From: Fragilaria crotonensis
Taxonomy: Eukaryota; Bacillariophyta; Fragilariophyceae; Fragilariales; Fragilariaceae
DNA: 64,000 nt
NCBI GenBank assembly: GCA_022925895.1
Contig: JAKSYS010000089.1
Coordinates: 62,001 to 126,000, forward strand
Direction of reading: 5' to 3'
Shown here: positions 33,873 through 45,893 of the stretch, one piece after another
Layout: the number at the start of each line of letters is the position of its first letter
How positions within the stretch are numbered: position 1 is the first letter of the stretch
The notes under the pieces: generated by a model
Seen by the model: only the letters and a program-made list of their open reading frames with translations
What the model was told of the DNA's origin: nothing
Database searches by the model: none
Position numbers and translations under genes: made by a program

Positions 33873-34397
33873 ACACGAAATGACGCCATTGTAACAATGC
33901 CTTGTGTTGTGTGGCTTTTGAGAGATACAACTTTGTGTTCTGTGGATTTAGGGAATATGCATTATAATTATTCAGAAACATGAATAGCCGTTACTTATTG
34001 CAACGCATAGTGCTTTGAAGATAGATGATCATAATATGCCGTAAAACGCGTCACGCAAATTCAGGAACACTTTGTCAAAAATACCATCAAACTGAAAAGC
34101 ATATTGGGTAATACGTAATTATGGAACTAAATGTATATGCAGTGATTTCACAGGACGCGATTTGTAAAGTAACGTATACACTTAAGTCATTCTATGATTA
34201 AGATGAAAAACTTATTCAGGAATATGCATTGTATATATCAGGATTACGTCATTGTGTACTCAGAAGTATGCAAAACTGTGCGTACCTCAACACGATTTAC
34301 AACAAAAATGCTAAATATACACGTTAGAAAATAGAACTCGTTCTGAAAACGAAGATTTCGGATATATTTTTATCCTACGTATCGGTGCCCTTAGATG

Positions 34398-36045
34398 TGG
34401 TTCTGTGTTCAATGGCTAAATTAGATTCATCATGGACTGAGCTTTTGGATGGTGCTTTGTCACAATGCTAAAAAAATGTATCTATTTTACACCATGCTGC
34501 CATGTTGCTCATGATTGGGGGCAGTCAACTCACAAAACAACTAAATGTTATCCACAAATTGATCACATTGAATACACCAACGCCACCACTTGCTTTATTG
34601 CAACACTAGGCTATGATCATGTGTTCAAAGCATCATTTCACACAACCACCAAGACTTCCATGTTCATTGCCAACATCAATAGAATGAAACCATTGGTAAT
34701 CATACAAAGCAATCAACTTTTTTGTAACTAATGTGCAGTTTCTGCAGAGGCTGGAGTTCTCAAATGCAATGATTTCCTTTTGGTGACTGCATGCTTCATT
34801 GCAAACAAACAGTACCTTTGTACTGGCACTGGCAATTTGCTTGACACTGAATTGGGTTAGCAGCAGTACCAAATTATGCTAGTCAATGGTACATTGTTCA
34901 GTGTTGCAAAACACACATCCATCACATTGAAAATAACTTCAAGAACATCTGTGTCCAGCAATGTCCCCAGCAGGATTTCTGGACCAGTATTAGTCCTCAC
35001 CATGACATGCTTTTACACCTTGATGTTGAGTGAAATTTGCAAGGACATCATGTTCTTCTTCATTTGGTCAGATAGCATAATAAATTAATTACATCACATA
35101 GTAGGAAGTGCTCCTAGTAGAAGGTTTTCATGACTGGAAAGTCTATAAAAGGAACAACAAGCTTTCACATAACTGAAATGAGGTGTAGTAGAGTTTATCA
35201 ACTCATTGCATGTCATGGCTGTCTATTTGTTGCATATCTACTATTGTGACCAGGCTGTGTTATTTCACAAAAGCTCCTTCTAGCACCCAAAGAGCTAAAT
35301 CATGAATTTTTTAGATTTCTTCCAAGAAATTTACATTGATGAATTCATTCAGAAGTAATGTTACAGTGCATAGTGCAGTGTCAGACCTACATGGAGCTTC
35401 CTGATATACTGATCATGAGTACATTGATGCTGATTTCACACAGTAATTCAGTGCTAGCTACTATCATGATCAAGCAAATGTGTTGTTTCTGCTGCAAACA
35501 ACCGCTCATAATCCCTTAAATCCCACACTTGACTATCAATTTCTGCTGATGGGATTTCATGGTTTCTCTGATGATGATGATATTGCCATGCTGATTGTCA
35601 TGAATATGCACATAACTATTGCATTGGAGTGTTTGTACTAGTAGAGTGCACTCCACATCATTCATTGACTTGGAAGTATTCATTTGAGACGTTCAATCAT
35701 TCAATCATACAATGTATGTAAGTATGTACAAAATCAATCCCATCAATCAGCACATACTAGTCAATGACAAGGTACAGTATGCCAAGAACATCAGTTCAAT
35801 CCCACTTAAATGTTAAGTTCAATAAAAGAATACTTGACCTTGTCATGTTTGTGGCTCAATTGTTCAATTTCCTTTCAGGTTTGAGTGGAATGGTCCAACC
35901 GACATCATAGGAGTCCTGCTATTCATGGTCAACAGAACAGCTATTGTAGCTCAAACATCACAGCCCGCAGCTATTGGATGTCAAGATGATGTCAAGTACA
36001 CTGACTGGATAGCACAGCAACACTCGACAGCGTGTCTCAAGTACG
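34398..36045. other. gene-free interval
   Basis: Only short open frames (34465-34731, 34876-35088) with no family resemblance are present. Moderately AT-rich with scattered CATGATCAT-like strings. No repeat ends or RNA genes were found. Confidence 0.45.
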
Positions 36046-36381
36046 ACTACCGTAAACACCGGGAGTTAAGCACCGGGAATTGTGCATTAAATTAATGAAA
36101 TGGAGCTTATCTGGCGAGATTTCGATTTTTTTTTGTCGGACTGCGAACTAAAAAATGAAGATTCAAACTGAACTTCCTGTATTTGAAGTTATACAACCAT
36201 TTAAACCTCTCAATAAGCACTATGTGAATGACCGGACGTTTCGGTTAAATGCCAGGTTTTTCTCGATGCAAAAGGGAAAGAGCGATTTTTTCGCGACAGA
36301 GGGTGTACGTAAGATTCCGTCTAGATTCCGTCCGTGGAGCTTATGTCCCAGTGGAGTTTAACTGCCGGCGTTTACGGTAGT
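36046..36381. mobile_element. Tc1/mariner-type MITE (TA target) with ACTACCGTAAAC termini
   Basis: Inverted ends ACTACCGTAAACACCGGGAG (36046) and, inverted, ACTACCGTAAACGCCGGCAG (ending 36381) match at 22 of 24 positions. The terminal TA/TA and CCGTAAAC...GTTTACGG layout fits a TA target duplication (Stowaway-like). The 336-bp body is non-coding. Confidence 0.8.
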
Positions 36382-37161
36382 ATAACACAACTAACAACGT
36401 ACACGAGTCTCCCTTTATCTTCTTGAAGAGTGGAGTCTACAGTACTGGAGTACGAGTACCGCCACCGTGACGGACAGTTCCGGTTCGTTGTATTCGAGCA
36501 CAAGTACTACCGGTAGCTCGTACGTTCTTACATACCTGCTATGGTACTTACGTACTGCGAGTGCTGTATGGTGTATGGCACTGGCAGGAATATCGTGGAG
36601 CCAGTACTGGGAAGGTCCACCTGTGCGTTTCGCAACGTGAGAAAACAAAGGATGCCGGACAGACCACGAAATTGTATAGACTTTCTTATACTTTTTGTCG
36701 AGGCTCCTACGTAGACACCTAAAAAATCGCGCCGTGTGACATATGCATAACGTACGATCTACGAGGTCAACATACAAGCGTTGAAGTCAAACTTGAAAAA
36801 ATAGTATCACAGTAGTAATAGCCTATCGTATTACTGTGAGAGACCCACACTGTACCATCGAGATGCTACAGTACTGTAACGTACTGTCGTAATGTACCGT
36901 TGTATTCTTCTACAGTAACTCGTTAACTTCCTACGCTCTGACCCCTGCGACTTCTTGAGGTGCGCGGTGCGCGCCGGCCGGATCGCCTTAATTAAACATT
37001 AAACACACCTAGAAAATATTGCATGTGTGTGGCGAGATTCCGTCCAGCACCGTGTGAACTCGAACCGCCGCATTGGAGCTATTTCGCAACACACTTTTTA
37101 TGCCACCCATCGGAAGTTACAACCTTACTTATCCTTTTGATATGCATGTACTATCAGACCC
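36382..37161. other. intergenic, GTAC-rich
   Basis: Patches at 36410-36600 and 36790-36930 are rich in GTAC/AGTAC. The rest presumably contains the promoter of the sulfotransferase gene. No gene is seen. Confidence 0.45.
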
Positions 37162-38238
37162 ATGATGAGGGTATTGGCAACAGATGACTCAGCTAGAAGA
37201 CGCCTTCCAAGTCTGGCTGCCTTGTCTTTGGTTGTTTGGGTTGCCACCATATCCACTTTGCTTTCGGACGTGTCTTTTCCAGCGAATTCTTGCTATAATC
37301 AAGAACCCGTCGTTCGTGTTCGCCATGACGAGTTGCAAGACGTAGATGTACCCTTTCCACGTGTTGCATGGCTAATGTCTTGGCCGAATTCCGGCACATC
37401 GTACACGTTGCGCATAGTCCGAGAGATATCCAATCTATCGACGGCGACAAACTATGGCCACGAACACTTGATCAACGATTCAAGCATTCTTGTACATCAA
37501 GACTGGACCCGCGGTCCTTTTCGAGCAAACGTCTTCCAAGAATTACCAAAGCACTTTATTCTCACAAAAACTCACTGTGGATCTCGCTGCGTCCATTGCG
37601 GTCCTGACGGGTACCTCGAAACACCTCGCACATTCCAACGCTCCTGTCAGTCCGGACGTAGATACTTCAATTCAACATGGAGCAAGGAAGGCATTTACAA
37701 ACAAAACATTGTGTCTCGAGCGGTCCATTTGATACGAAACCCACTGGACAATGTCGTGTCGCGTTTCCATTTGTCTCGACGGCATTCGAGTGACAAGGGC
37801 TTTGACAATAACGCGACGGGCTTTCAGGAATGGTGTGCCAAAATGGACACTGCGTACGAGATGCACGAATCTCATACTCCATGGTTAGACCCACCATTGT
37901 TGCTGTTGTGGAAAGATGTTCCGTGTCATGCCGAATTTTTCAAATACATTCAATGGCACAATTTGGCATGGACGACAGCTCAGAACATGAATATTCCGAT
38001 GCATCTGCTGAGGTATGAAGACTACGATCTAGACTGGAAAGGAACCGTGGATGCGCTCTTATCATTTCTGCAGATACCAGCAGCATCATGGGAGGGTGTT
38101 ACTCCGTATAAGGTTCAAACGTATCATTCGTTTTATTCCACTCAGCAGAAGGTAGCCATCGAAGCGCTGTTGCACAACGTTGCGTCAGCACCCATTTGGG
38201 AGATTGTGAGCAAGTATTTTCACGACGAAAGCGCATGA
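37162..38238 (+). CDS. Golgi-type sulfotransferase
   Basis: A single-exon 358-residue protein from ATG ATG at 37162. Residues 15-35 form a signal anchor (LPSLAALSLVVWVATISTLL), giving type II topology with a luminal catalytic domain. The 5'-phosphosulfate loop is WPNSGTSYT (residues 74-82), and the 3'-phosphate-binding segment is IRNPLDNVVSRFH (191-203) with Arg192 and Ser200 in the expected places. Such enzymes transfer sulfate from PAPS to carbohydrate or protein acceptors in the Golgi. Several Cys residues (HCGSRCVHCG, CQSG, CAKM) suggest disulfides. The acceptor is unknown; sulfated polysaccharides of the cell surface are a reasonable guess. Confidence 0.85.
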   Translation: MMRVLATDDSARRRLPSLAALSLVVWVATISTLLSDVSFPANSCYNQEPVVRVRHDELQDVDVPFPRVAWLMSWPNSGTSYTLRIVREISNLSTATNYGHEHLINDSSILVHQDWTRGPFRANVFQELPKHFILTKTHCGSRCVHCGPDGYLETPRTFQRSCQSGRRYFNSTWSKEGIYKQNIVSRAVHLIRNPLDNVVSRFHLSRRHSSDKGFDNNATGFQEWCAKMDTAYEMHESHTPWLDPPLLLLWKDVPCHAEFFKYIQWHNLAWTTAQNMNIPMHLLRYEDYDLDWKGTVDALLSFLQIPAASWEGVTPYKVQTYHSFYSTQQKVAIEALLHNVASAPIWEIVSKYFHDESA

Positions 38239-39282
38239 TAAACGTAGGACAGTAATGTGAGATGCCTTCTGGGTTGGGGGAAGGGCGTGAGGTGTCAAGG
38301 TGCGGTGACATGGTCGCTTCCACATTCCTTGGCGACGCACAATGGTTGAGCTTGATACTCCGCATCGCCAGCGGCGAACTATCTGCGTATACAACTCGTG
38401 ACAAACTCCCATTTGAATGATGGTGTGCCTCCTCTTGTCAAGTAATACTTGTGGAATTGGTGAAGTCGATTCCAGACCACGAGATTACTGATTCGCCATG
38501 AGTGGCATTGAAATGTGACATTGATACCAGTAGGAAACACCAACCTCGTTCGATCAATACTAATCTCAATTTAAATTGGTAAGCACAGCGTCCGCAAAAC
38601 CGCAACTTGAAACCACCTCGACTTTGTCCCATCGTTAGATGATTCTGAATGACTAAAGGAGGGTGAATGGAGCATAATGCATAATGCGAAGTGCATTCGC
38701 TTTCATATTCTCTAGTTTATACGCTTGCATGCGGATGGCATACTGGGGATGGTGACAAGGTGTTGCGAATTCGTGCGTTGTCGGCGCAGATGCTTCGAGC
38801 AAAGAAAACGTTTTGAGTAACTTTGGGAGAGGATGTGGATGCGAATACTGACGAAAAACCATTCGCTTTATCTCACATTGTGTTGGTGAGTTTCGGAATA
38901 TCCTCTGCAATGAAAGCGAGCAGTAATACTTGGGTTTCTCGCACGCTGAGGCAAATACAGTCAGATTTCTATCTCTGGTGGTCCTTCTGAAGGGCTAGCA
39001 CCAACTTATTCACGAGAAGTTCAGACTTGATCTGATTTGTAACAAGGTACGAACATGCCAGAGATGTCAACCTGTACCGCTTGAGGACGTCGAGTCATGC
39101 CATCAAGGAGCATCACGTTGATTCCAAAGCAGTATAGGATGCCAATGCAATGCGAAATGCATCATATTGCTGCTCCACTATCGTTTCCAAGATACATACA
39201 ACCTAAGGGCCCGTACTCGTTAAGTGATACGGCTTCGAACAAACGTCACAACAAACATGCTTCGCATTTTTGTTCACGACCT
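38239..39282. other. intergenic, nothing recognised
   Basis: About 1 kb contains the 3' flanks of the sulfotransferase and LRR-like genes. No coding region, repeat or RNA gene is supported. Confidence 0.45.
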
Positions 39283-40573
39283 CTAACCAGCACTGGACAA
39301 CAATAAATCATTCTTTTGTTGGAACAGTTCAAAGATAACGGAATGCCAATTGGAAGCCTTCTCCAGCACGTGAGGCCAAAGTGCGAGGGGAATCTTGTCC
39401 TGGATCAACAATATAGTTGAAAAACGCAATCGATTCAATCGAAGGTAGTGAAGGCGGCCGGAGGAGAATCGACTGGGTCGTTCGCCAACGACATCGAATT
39501 CCGTAAGACTGTTGTTGCGTTGCAGGGTTTGATAGATAACTTGCGAGCATGAATCATCCAGGATTAGTGGAAAATCCAACACAACTTCTTGAAGTGTCGT
39601 CCACGTTGACATAAGCGTCAACACTGGGTACAGAGCCAACGGTTTGGCGAGTTTCCCGATCGATTTCACTCTCAAGCGCTGCAACATGCGACACGGTTGC
39701 AGCATTTGGACTAGCAAGTCCATAAACACACTTGGCTTGAATCCAATGCAGGAGCGACCTCCAAGCAATTCCAATTCCAAAACTTGCAACGTCGCCATGA
39801 CAGGAGCCTGCGTCATGCGGGACAATGCATCCAGCGGAAGCAGACCATCAGACTCGTGCAGGTGCCAATTAATTTTAAGCTTTTGGACTGATAGCGGTAT
39901 TGCCGCAGCAAGGTGCTGCACATTGATGGGGGAAGCGTCCCTAACATGTAATTGCAGTGTTTTCAAATTGCGTAGCTTTCGCAGTTGGATGGAAAAGTAC
40001 CCAGTACTTCCGGCATCTGGTGTTCCATATAAAATCAACAATTGACAAAGCTTGCAAATTGCAGCCCTCGTGCAGAGCTTGTGCCAAAGAGTACGTTGTG
40101 ATGTCGGATCTCAGCGGAATTTCCAGTGTCTCGAGATGGGTGATTTTCAAGCCCGAGATATCAAACCGCGCAGCTTGACCAATGGTCAGTGCTTTAAGTG
40201 TCCTTGGTTCTTGATCCACATGATGCTGTTCCATCCATATGCTATTCAACCAAAACGTTTCAGTCGTATCCCATTCCACCTGGTCACAGAGCTCTAATTC
40301 GTGTACCAATGGCGCGGATAGTTTCAAATGATGGCTATGCCACCATTGCAGAAACTTGTCCAGGGTTTCGCAAGTTCCATTTTGAAGCCTTATCCGATGA
40401 ATTATCTTAACATGTCCGAATATGTAGGAAAGTGCGAAGGTTTCCATTGGCTTTGCTTCGGAGAATGTGAGGGACAAACAATGGATTTCATGCTGAACAA
40501 ATTCAGACAGGTTGGATGTTACATGAACTTCTTGTTCATGTTCGTGTTGGTTCCTTGCGATGCGGATTGGCAT
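39283..40573 (-). pseudogene. LRR/F-box-like hypothetical protein with one frame change
   Basis: Two overlapping frames (40573-39941 and 40041-39283) together give about 430 residues of Leu-spaced repeats: LVHELELCDQVEW, LKALTIGQAARF, LETLEIPLR, LKTLQLHVRD, LQVLELELLGG, LQEVVLDFPL. This irregular LRR solenoid is common in large stramenopile families, often with F-box proteins, though no F-box is visible. The start is the ATG at 40573; the upstream frame lacks an ATG. The switch between frames near 40010-40040 has no good splice sites and looks like a one-base indel, so this is either a pseudogene or a base-call error. No partner or pathway can be inferred. Confidence 0.6.
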
Positions 40574-41228
40574 GGCGCAATCTGTGCGTGATCGACGGGT
40601 CGAGCTCTTGGGTGCTAGCAATCTAAAGATTTAATACAACATGCTGGTTGCCGGTGTAGTAATTTCGAGATAGATGGGAGGATTCTTCAGAGACTTCACA
40701 GAGATTCTCATGTTGATTCTTGATTCTGTCAGGGAATTCGGCGCGCAGCTCCATGTCATACTGACAGACCTGACAAAACGGCAGAAGAGCTGTCAGACAT
40801 GCACATTGCACATGCCACTACCAGTACTAGCTAGAGGAGCCTACAGCACTGCCAGTAGTACCGTAGCAGGTACCTCATCCTATCAATATGATGACATACA
40901 CACACTGACCCGACAGACAACTGGTCTACTGTAGTACTATGTATGCGTAGTGGCACATAAAATAGTATTGTACTGTGACAGACGGTACTGCGGACGAAAA
41001 CAGCTGATGCGGCGTTGCGACTGCAGAAACTATGTAGCGCATCGTACTGTAGTACAATAAAAGCTTCCCTGTCACCTTTCACTCTAGTTTAGAATTACGA
41101 AGTCAAGTAGCGCACCGTTTCGGTCGTCCCTGCCTCCATATTGCCATCATCTTTCAATTCCTTCCCTCTTTTCTCCTTTCCATCCTTCTACAAATCTGCT
41201 ACGCTTTCAGACGCTTGCAAGTCTGCCT
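40574..41228. other. intergenic region with GTAC-rich patch
   Basis: CTGTCAG/CTGACAG strings recur near 40725-40800 and a GTAC-rich patch spans about 40800-41060. No gene is seen; the right part is the 3' flank of the PA2G4 gene. Confidence 0.45.
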
Positions 41229-42473
41229 TCAATTTTCAGTCTTCTTTCCCTTCTTCTTTTTTGCCGCCTTCTTTTTCGCCTTCTTATCTGCTGCATCCGC
41301 CAGTTCCTTCAAGACAGCTGCAGTTGCCTCATCGGGTTCTTTGGTGGTGGTAAAGTAGGCGGGGAGGTCCAATCCGGTCACGCGCGTAGTTCCCGAGGGC
41401 AACAACAGGACGGTGCACTTGAAATGCGCCACCTTGCCCGAATGTTCGTGAAGAGAAGGGTAGGGGGTCACCAAATTGTGAAGGATACACTCGGCAATTC
41501 CCATCTTGGCTTGCTTCTCATCCTCGAAATGGCGGAGAGTGAAGGGTAGCGTAGGGAATTTCTTATCCACTTCGGAAAGGACAGTGCGTGACGACTTCAT
41601 CTTGAGTTTGTAATTGGTTTCGACGTTGCGCTTGAAGACAGTTGTTCGCATTTCACCGGGCTTGGCCTTGCCGTCACCAGTGGACATGGCAACATCAACG
41701 GCATATACCTCATTCTGCTCAAATGTGCAGGACGCAAGTTTCTCTTCCCCTTCTTCCAAGTCTTCCGGAGTTGGTTCCTTGAGTGAGATTTCCTTGACAC
41801 CGTCCAGTACGTAACGTTTCATTTGGTGCATTCTGACAGATGAGATGGGTTTCACCCCATAATGCATCGCAACGCGCTCCACAGCCTTGGTGACATCCGT
41901 ATTGGTCTTCCCCGCAGCAATGGAGTGGGCCGCGACGAGCATCGCGTTGTAGGCAGCGACAGCAACATTTCCGACTTCCTCGGCAGGGGTTGGAGGGGCA
42001 TCACCATCGGCGACCACGACCGTGTGTGCAGCAACAGCAATGTATCCATCCAAATGACAACCGAGATCAATCTTGACAACATCTCCAACCTTGAGAGGCT
42101 CAATTTCTTCCGAGAGCAGTGGTGAATGATTGCAAACAATGTCGTTGACACTGATGCAGACGGGGAAGGCGACACCTCGATCCATCAACACTCCGTTCAC
42201 TTTCTTGGTGTAGAGCTTGCCGGCGGCGGCTTCCATAACGCTAGAGCCAAAGATGCACAGATCAACAACCTTGGCACCAGGGATGCATTGTTTTACCAAG
42301 CCTTCCAACGTAAGATTTACAATCTTACTGGCTTCTTGATATTTCGTGCAAACATCAGAATTCGATAAGTCTGTGATTTCCTCAGTCTTTTTCTCGACTT
42401 CGTCATCGTCATCATCATCGTCGTCGTCACTTTCCTCGACATCAGGGTCAACACGCTCTTGTTCGTCAGTCAT
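41229..42473 (-). CDS. PA2G4: PA2G4/EBP1-like protein (M24 fold, proliferation-associated)
   Basis: An intact single-exon 414-residue protein from the ATG at 42473, close to the length of human PA2G4 (394) plus an acidic N-terminal tract (ESDDDDDDDDDE). The fold is the methionine aminopeptidase-like pita-bread: YQEASKIVN, a GVAFPVCISVNDIVCNHSPL segment, LKVGDVVKIDLGCHLDGYIAVAAHT, and HQMKRYVLDGVKEI. Catalytic metal ligands are not conserved in this family, which is non-peptidase. The C-terminus is Lys-rich (KKAKKKAAKKKKGKK), as in EBP1, where it binds RNA. Known roles include 60S ribosome association at the tunnel exit and growth control. No introns are visible. Confidence 0.95.
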   Translation of the reverse strand: MTDEQERVDPDVEESDDDDDDDDDEVEKKTEEITDLSNSDVCTKYQEASKIVNLTLEGLVKQCIPGAKVVDLCIFGSSVMEAAAGKLYTKKVNGVLMDRGVAFPVCISVNDIVCNHSPLLSEEIEPLKVGDVVKIDLGCHLDGYIAVAAHTVVVADGDAPPTPAEEVGNVAVAAYNAMLVAAHSIAAGKTNTDVTKAVERVAMHYGVKPISSVRMHQMKRYVLDGVKEISLKEPTPEDLEEGEEKLASCTFEQNEVYAVDVAMSTGDGKAKPGEMRTTVFKRNVETNYKLKMKSSRTVLSEVDKKFPTLPFTLRHFEDEKQAKMGIAECILHNLVTPYPSLHEHSGKVAHFKCTVLLLPSGTTRVTGLDLPAYFTTTKEPDEATAAVLKELADAADKKAKKKAAKKKKGKKTEN

Positions 42474-43186
42474 TTTGATTGCTTTGAGCCTTGGAAGTTT
42501 CAGATATTAGCTCCGACGTCGTCAAGAAAACTTGTTTTGTCTATTGCTCGGCGCACTATCAAGGTATGGTAAAAAGATACACGGTTGATGGCTTCAATTC
42601 TACCCTCTCGATGAGTTCCCGTTGTTGCGGAGTGCCGTGCACCTCACACCTCACACATCATGCGATGCCACGACGAGCGGCTCTGGATGACTCCACGACA
42701 CGTACGCTGGGGGGACCGAGTATAGAGAAACGCCACCTACCACATGTACTCTAGTCTACGCTCACAGGACCTCCTTCTACTATAACATACGACAGTAGTA
42801 CAATACTACAGTAGTTCTAGTGATAGTGAACCGAAAACCACAATTAACTACTGGGACCAGGTACTACCGACAGAAAATACTGGAGTACTATACTGCACAC
42901 AAGTACTACACTACCGTCTCCAGTATTCCAAGTACTGTAGTATACAGTACCATAGCACTACCGATTCTCCAGAGAGAGCATTATAGAATCGTTGTTGATA
43001 CCGTCCACCTCTCCACACTCCAGACCCTCATGACTTACGTGCTGAACGACGGAAGTATGGATAGGTCGATGTCATGTCACCTCTTGTTCCGCATTTACAT
43101 ACACACAAAGGATACGTTGTTTTATGCCGTTCATAATCTAGTAGTTATCAGCTTCGTCCACTCCTATTTCACGTACCCGCCATCGT
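42474..43186. other. intergenic, GTAC-rich
   Basis: A strong GTAC/TACTG patch lies at about 42760-42960. It separates the 5' end of PA2G4 from the 3' end of the VTC4 gene. No gene is seen. Confidence 0.45.
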
Positions 43187-45893
43187 TTACAGTTCTTCAC
43201 CAGAGTAGTTGTACGTTGCAATGTAGTATACTTTCACCACAAAGTTAATAGTCAACACGAGCGCCAAGACACCTCCCAAAACAAGCGGACCGCGCGGATC
43301 ATCCCATCGACCTGGGATGCGAGTCTTGATGCGCTCGGCACGCCACAAGAAAATATGAAGAGCGTACATGCAAAATATCAACGCGAGCGCGAGGATTATC
43401 ATGGCGTACCAGTGTGACCAGGCTTGATGTTCATCCTCGCTCGAGAAGGCTAAAATACCCGAGGCGACGGAAGCCAACACAATGCCGTGGTGTAGCCAGT
43501 GTAGGAATGTGCGTTCGTTGGCGAAGAATACTTTGGGTTCTATCTTTTGAACCGATGTCGGTGCAATGGTTGTCTCGGTAAACATGTTGCTGCGAGAACA
43601 AAATGGAAAGACCCACCCCAAACATGTGTCATCGCCAAAGCAATCATCTGCAGCAGTTTCTCGGAAAATATCGCCATCTTCAAGGTCATCTTCATTGTAA
43701 AAGTTGACACCGTAATTGCCAGCCGTTTCGGGATGAACAAATCCAGCACTCACAGCCGCCGAATTAGAAGTTCAACCCAGCGCTGTATCCTTGCGATTTT
43801 CAGTCGTATTGCCAAATGGCAGTAAGTGCGAATACACTTGTGTTGCACCGGGACCAGCACCTTCGTCTTCATCAACCAGAATGCGCTGCCCCTCTGAAGC
43901 GATGATCGAGTCCCGAATGCTGGCATCGTCAACCCAGTATGGCACAGATCGAACATCTTCTGGCAACAACACGGCGCAGCCGTGAATAAACTTGGAGAAT
44001 TTGTGCACTTCATAAAGCATGCCGCTGTTCTGCAAGTCCGTGACCCACTTGGGTGGGGTCAAGTTTTCTCCCTTGAGTTCCAATTTGACTTCCAACACAG
44101 CATGCGGAAAACGAGTAATTTCATTACGGGCGAGAACCTCCGATGGGTCACGATGCCAGTTCTTCATATTATCGAGATTATACCCGCGTTCTGAGATCAT
44201 ACACAAGTTTGTGTCGAGACTGACACGGACTGTCGCATCGAAGGGAATCTGAAAGGCAGTGCGCATGTACTGTGTGCGCATCGTGGGAACCAATTGTTTG
44301 GAGCTGATAACTTGAGTGCATTCGCGCACAAGGGTTTCCCATTCGTCGGCTTCCTTTTGTGATTTCCCGTTTTGCATCATTTTCCTCTTTTTATCTTCAA
44401 TCGGGTACGTATTAGTCATGACAGATTGAACTTCACTTTCGTCAATCTTAGGAAAGGAATGAACGAAAAGAAAGTTAGCGACCTGAGGTATGATGTTGTT
44501 TCATGATTGTCGTCTCCACGCAGAGTGTGATCATTACAAGCCAAGTACTCACTGTAAATCGTTCCTTGACGGAAACTTCACCGGTCCACTTTTCACGATG
44601 AGTCTTACGCTCGCAGAAGACCAACCTTGGGTCACCTGCCCCATACCATCGCAAACGCAGCGCGATGGCACCAGGTGACTTATCTAGTCGACCATGATAA
44701 AGTTCGAGCTGATCGTTGTCCAAGTAGACACTATAAGTAAGTGGTGCGAATAGTGCATCGAGTGAAATGGTAGGAAAGAGAAGATTTGGTGAGTTTCGTG
44801 CAGACACCCAAAACAATCACGTTTGTTCACATCGCCGACCCCCCTCTCATTCCTTACCTGTTGGTCATTTGCGAGTCCGATTCTCCCGTCGACGTCTTCT
44901 GCAAAAAGACGGGCAAATGTCTCAAAATCGCGTATTTGACTCGCGACACATCTTCTGTTTTGATCCAATACTTGGTGGTGGACCGCAGGAATGATTGGGA
45001 CGCATCCTCGCTCTCCTGCGAGGGTTTGTCGTTGCGGAGTGTCGAATAGATGCTCGACAATCGCACCACCACGTCGGAATAGTCTCCTCGGACCCAGGCT
45101 TGACCGTGCATGCGGGCCACATAAAAGGCTTTGATGGGATTCCCAGGAACGTGCTTGTCATGCTTCTTGAGGATCTTGTGAAAGCCCATAAAGTTAATGT
45201 TGACGTACTTTTCGAGTCTCAGAAACTGTTCGGCAATTTCGTCAGTTTCGGCGGCGAGCGTGTCGATATCTACTGTGTTGCCAATCTTGTCAACAGACTT
45301 TTCGACAGCCTTGAGTTTGGTGCGGAGGAGTGTGACCTGTTCAAGGGTGAACTTTTCTACTTTGAACATTTGATCGTCCATGGTTTTGAGGAATACTTCT
45401 TCTGTAACAGTTGCGCCTTCATGAGATACACCATGCGCGTTCGTAGGTGGGGCATGGTGAGAGATACCTGACGTTGGCTCAAGTCAACGCTGTGAAGGAG
45501 AGAAGGGTTAGGATGAAGAAGGATCTGAGATTCACACAAAGGCATGACGCATTGCTGCGAATTTATAATGTATCGATGGTGTACATGCGTAAACGATACA
45601 GAGACAAGTCAATGGCAGTACCACGCATTCACACTCGCAAAGTGGTGCTCCGACGACTCAGCCTTTCCAATGTCATCCATCCGCTGATGTATAGTATGTG
45701 CGTGGCAAGGAACTTGGGCTATTTCCTGTTACGATCCTGATCAATCCAGCATCGCACGGCACAGGCTCTCTTACCTCGAAGGTGCTTCCTTGGAAAGCTC
45801 TCGAATCATACTATCGAGACTATCATATGCGATGTACGGCTCTGGGCCATACTCGGCAGCAATGTTCTCTCGCAAATGTTGACCAAACTTCAT
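43187..45893 (-). CDS. VTC4: VTC4-like polyphosphate polymerase (SPX-VTC-DUF202), possible frame errors
   Basis: The start [16 protein letters not shown] at 45893 is a classic SPX N-terminus. Exon 1 is 45893-45775. The SPX coiled-coil part ([17 protein letters not shown]) and the start of the polymerase run to 44858. Exon 44730-44553 holds [22 protein letters not shown] and VFCERKTH. The exon from 44446 holds [12 protein letters not shown], and the last part (to 43187) is a three-helix DUF202 membrane domain ([17 protein letters not shown]). SPX senses inositol pyrophosphate, and the tunnel domain makes polyphosphate from ATP and moves it across the vacuolar membrane. The frame slips by one base near 45447. 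Near 43770-43805 an in-frame stop coincides with a helix ([13 protein letters not shown]) in another frame, implying two compensating indels. These may be assembly errors or real damage. Confidence 0.85.

Larger units (their letters stand above)
26763..34397. mobile_element. decayed DNA transposon E1 (CATCTAAGGGCAC termini) with nested insertions
   Basis: A perfect 13-bp inverted repeat, CATCTAAGGGCAC at 26763-26775 and its inverse at 34385-34397, bounds 7.6 kb. TG flanks both outer edges, a possible 2-bp duplication. AT-rich subterminal stretches (26790-27070 and 33900-34380) lie just inside, as in E2 at 47.2 kb, whose left end starts with the related CATCTAAGGACCC. Inside the left end is a zinc-finger fragment like the N-terminus of E2's transposase, so E1 is probably a dead relative of E2. 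The middle is occupied by a Ty1/copia fossil and a LINE fragment. The stretch 31.7-33.5 kb has no recognisable gene, only GTAC-rich patches and an ACATCCGGGTT triplet repeat near 32085. Confidence 0.65.

Noticed and set aside
36415-36777. A 120-codon minus-strand open frame
   Set aside because: It crosses a GTAC-rich low-complexity patch and shows no domain features.
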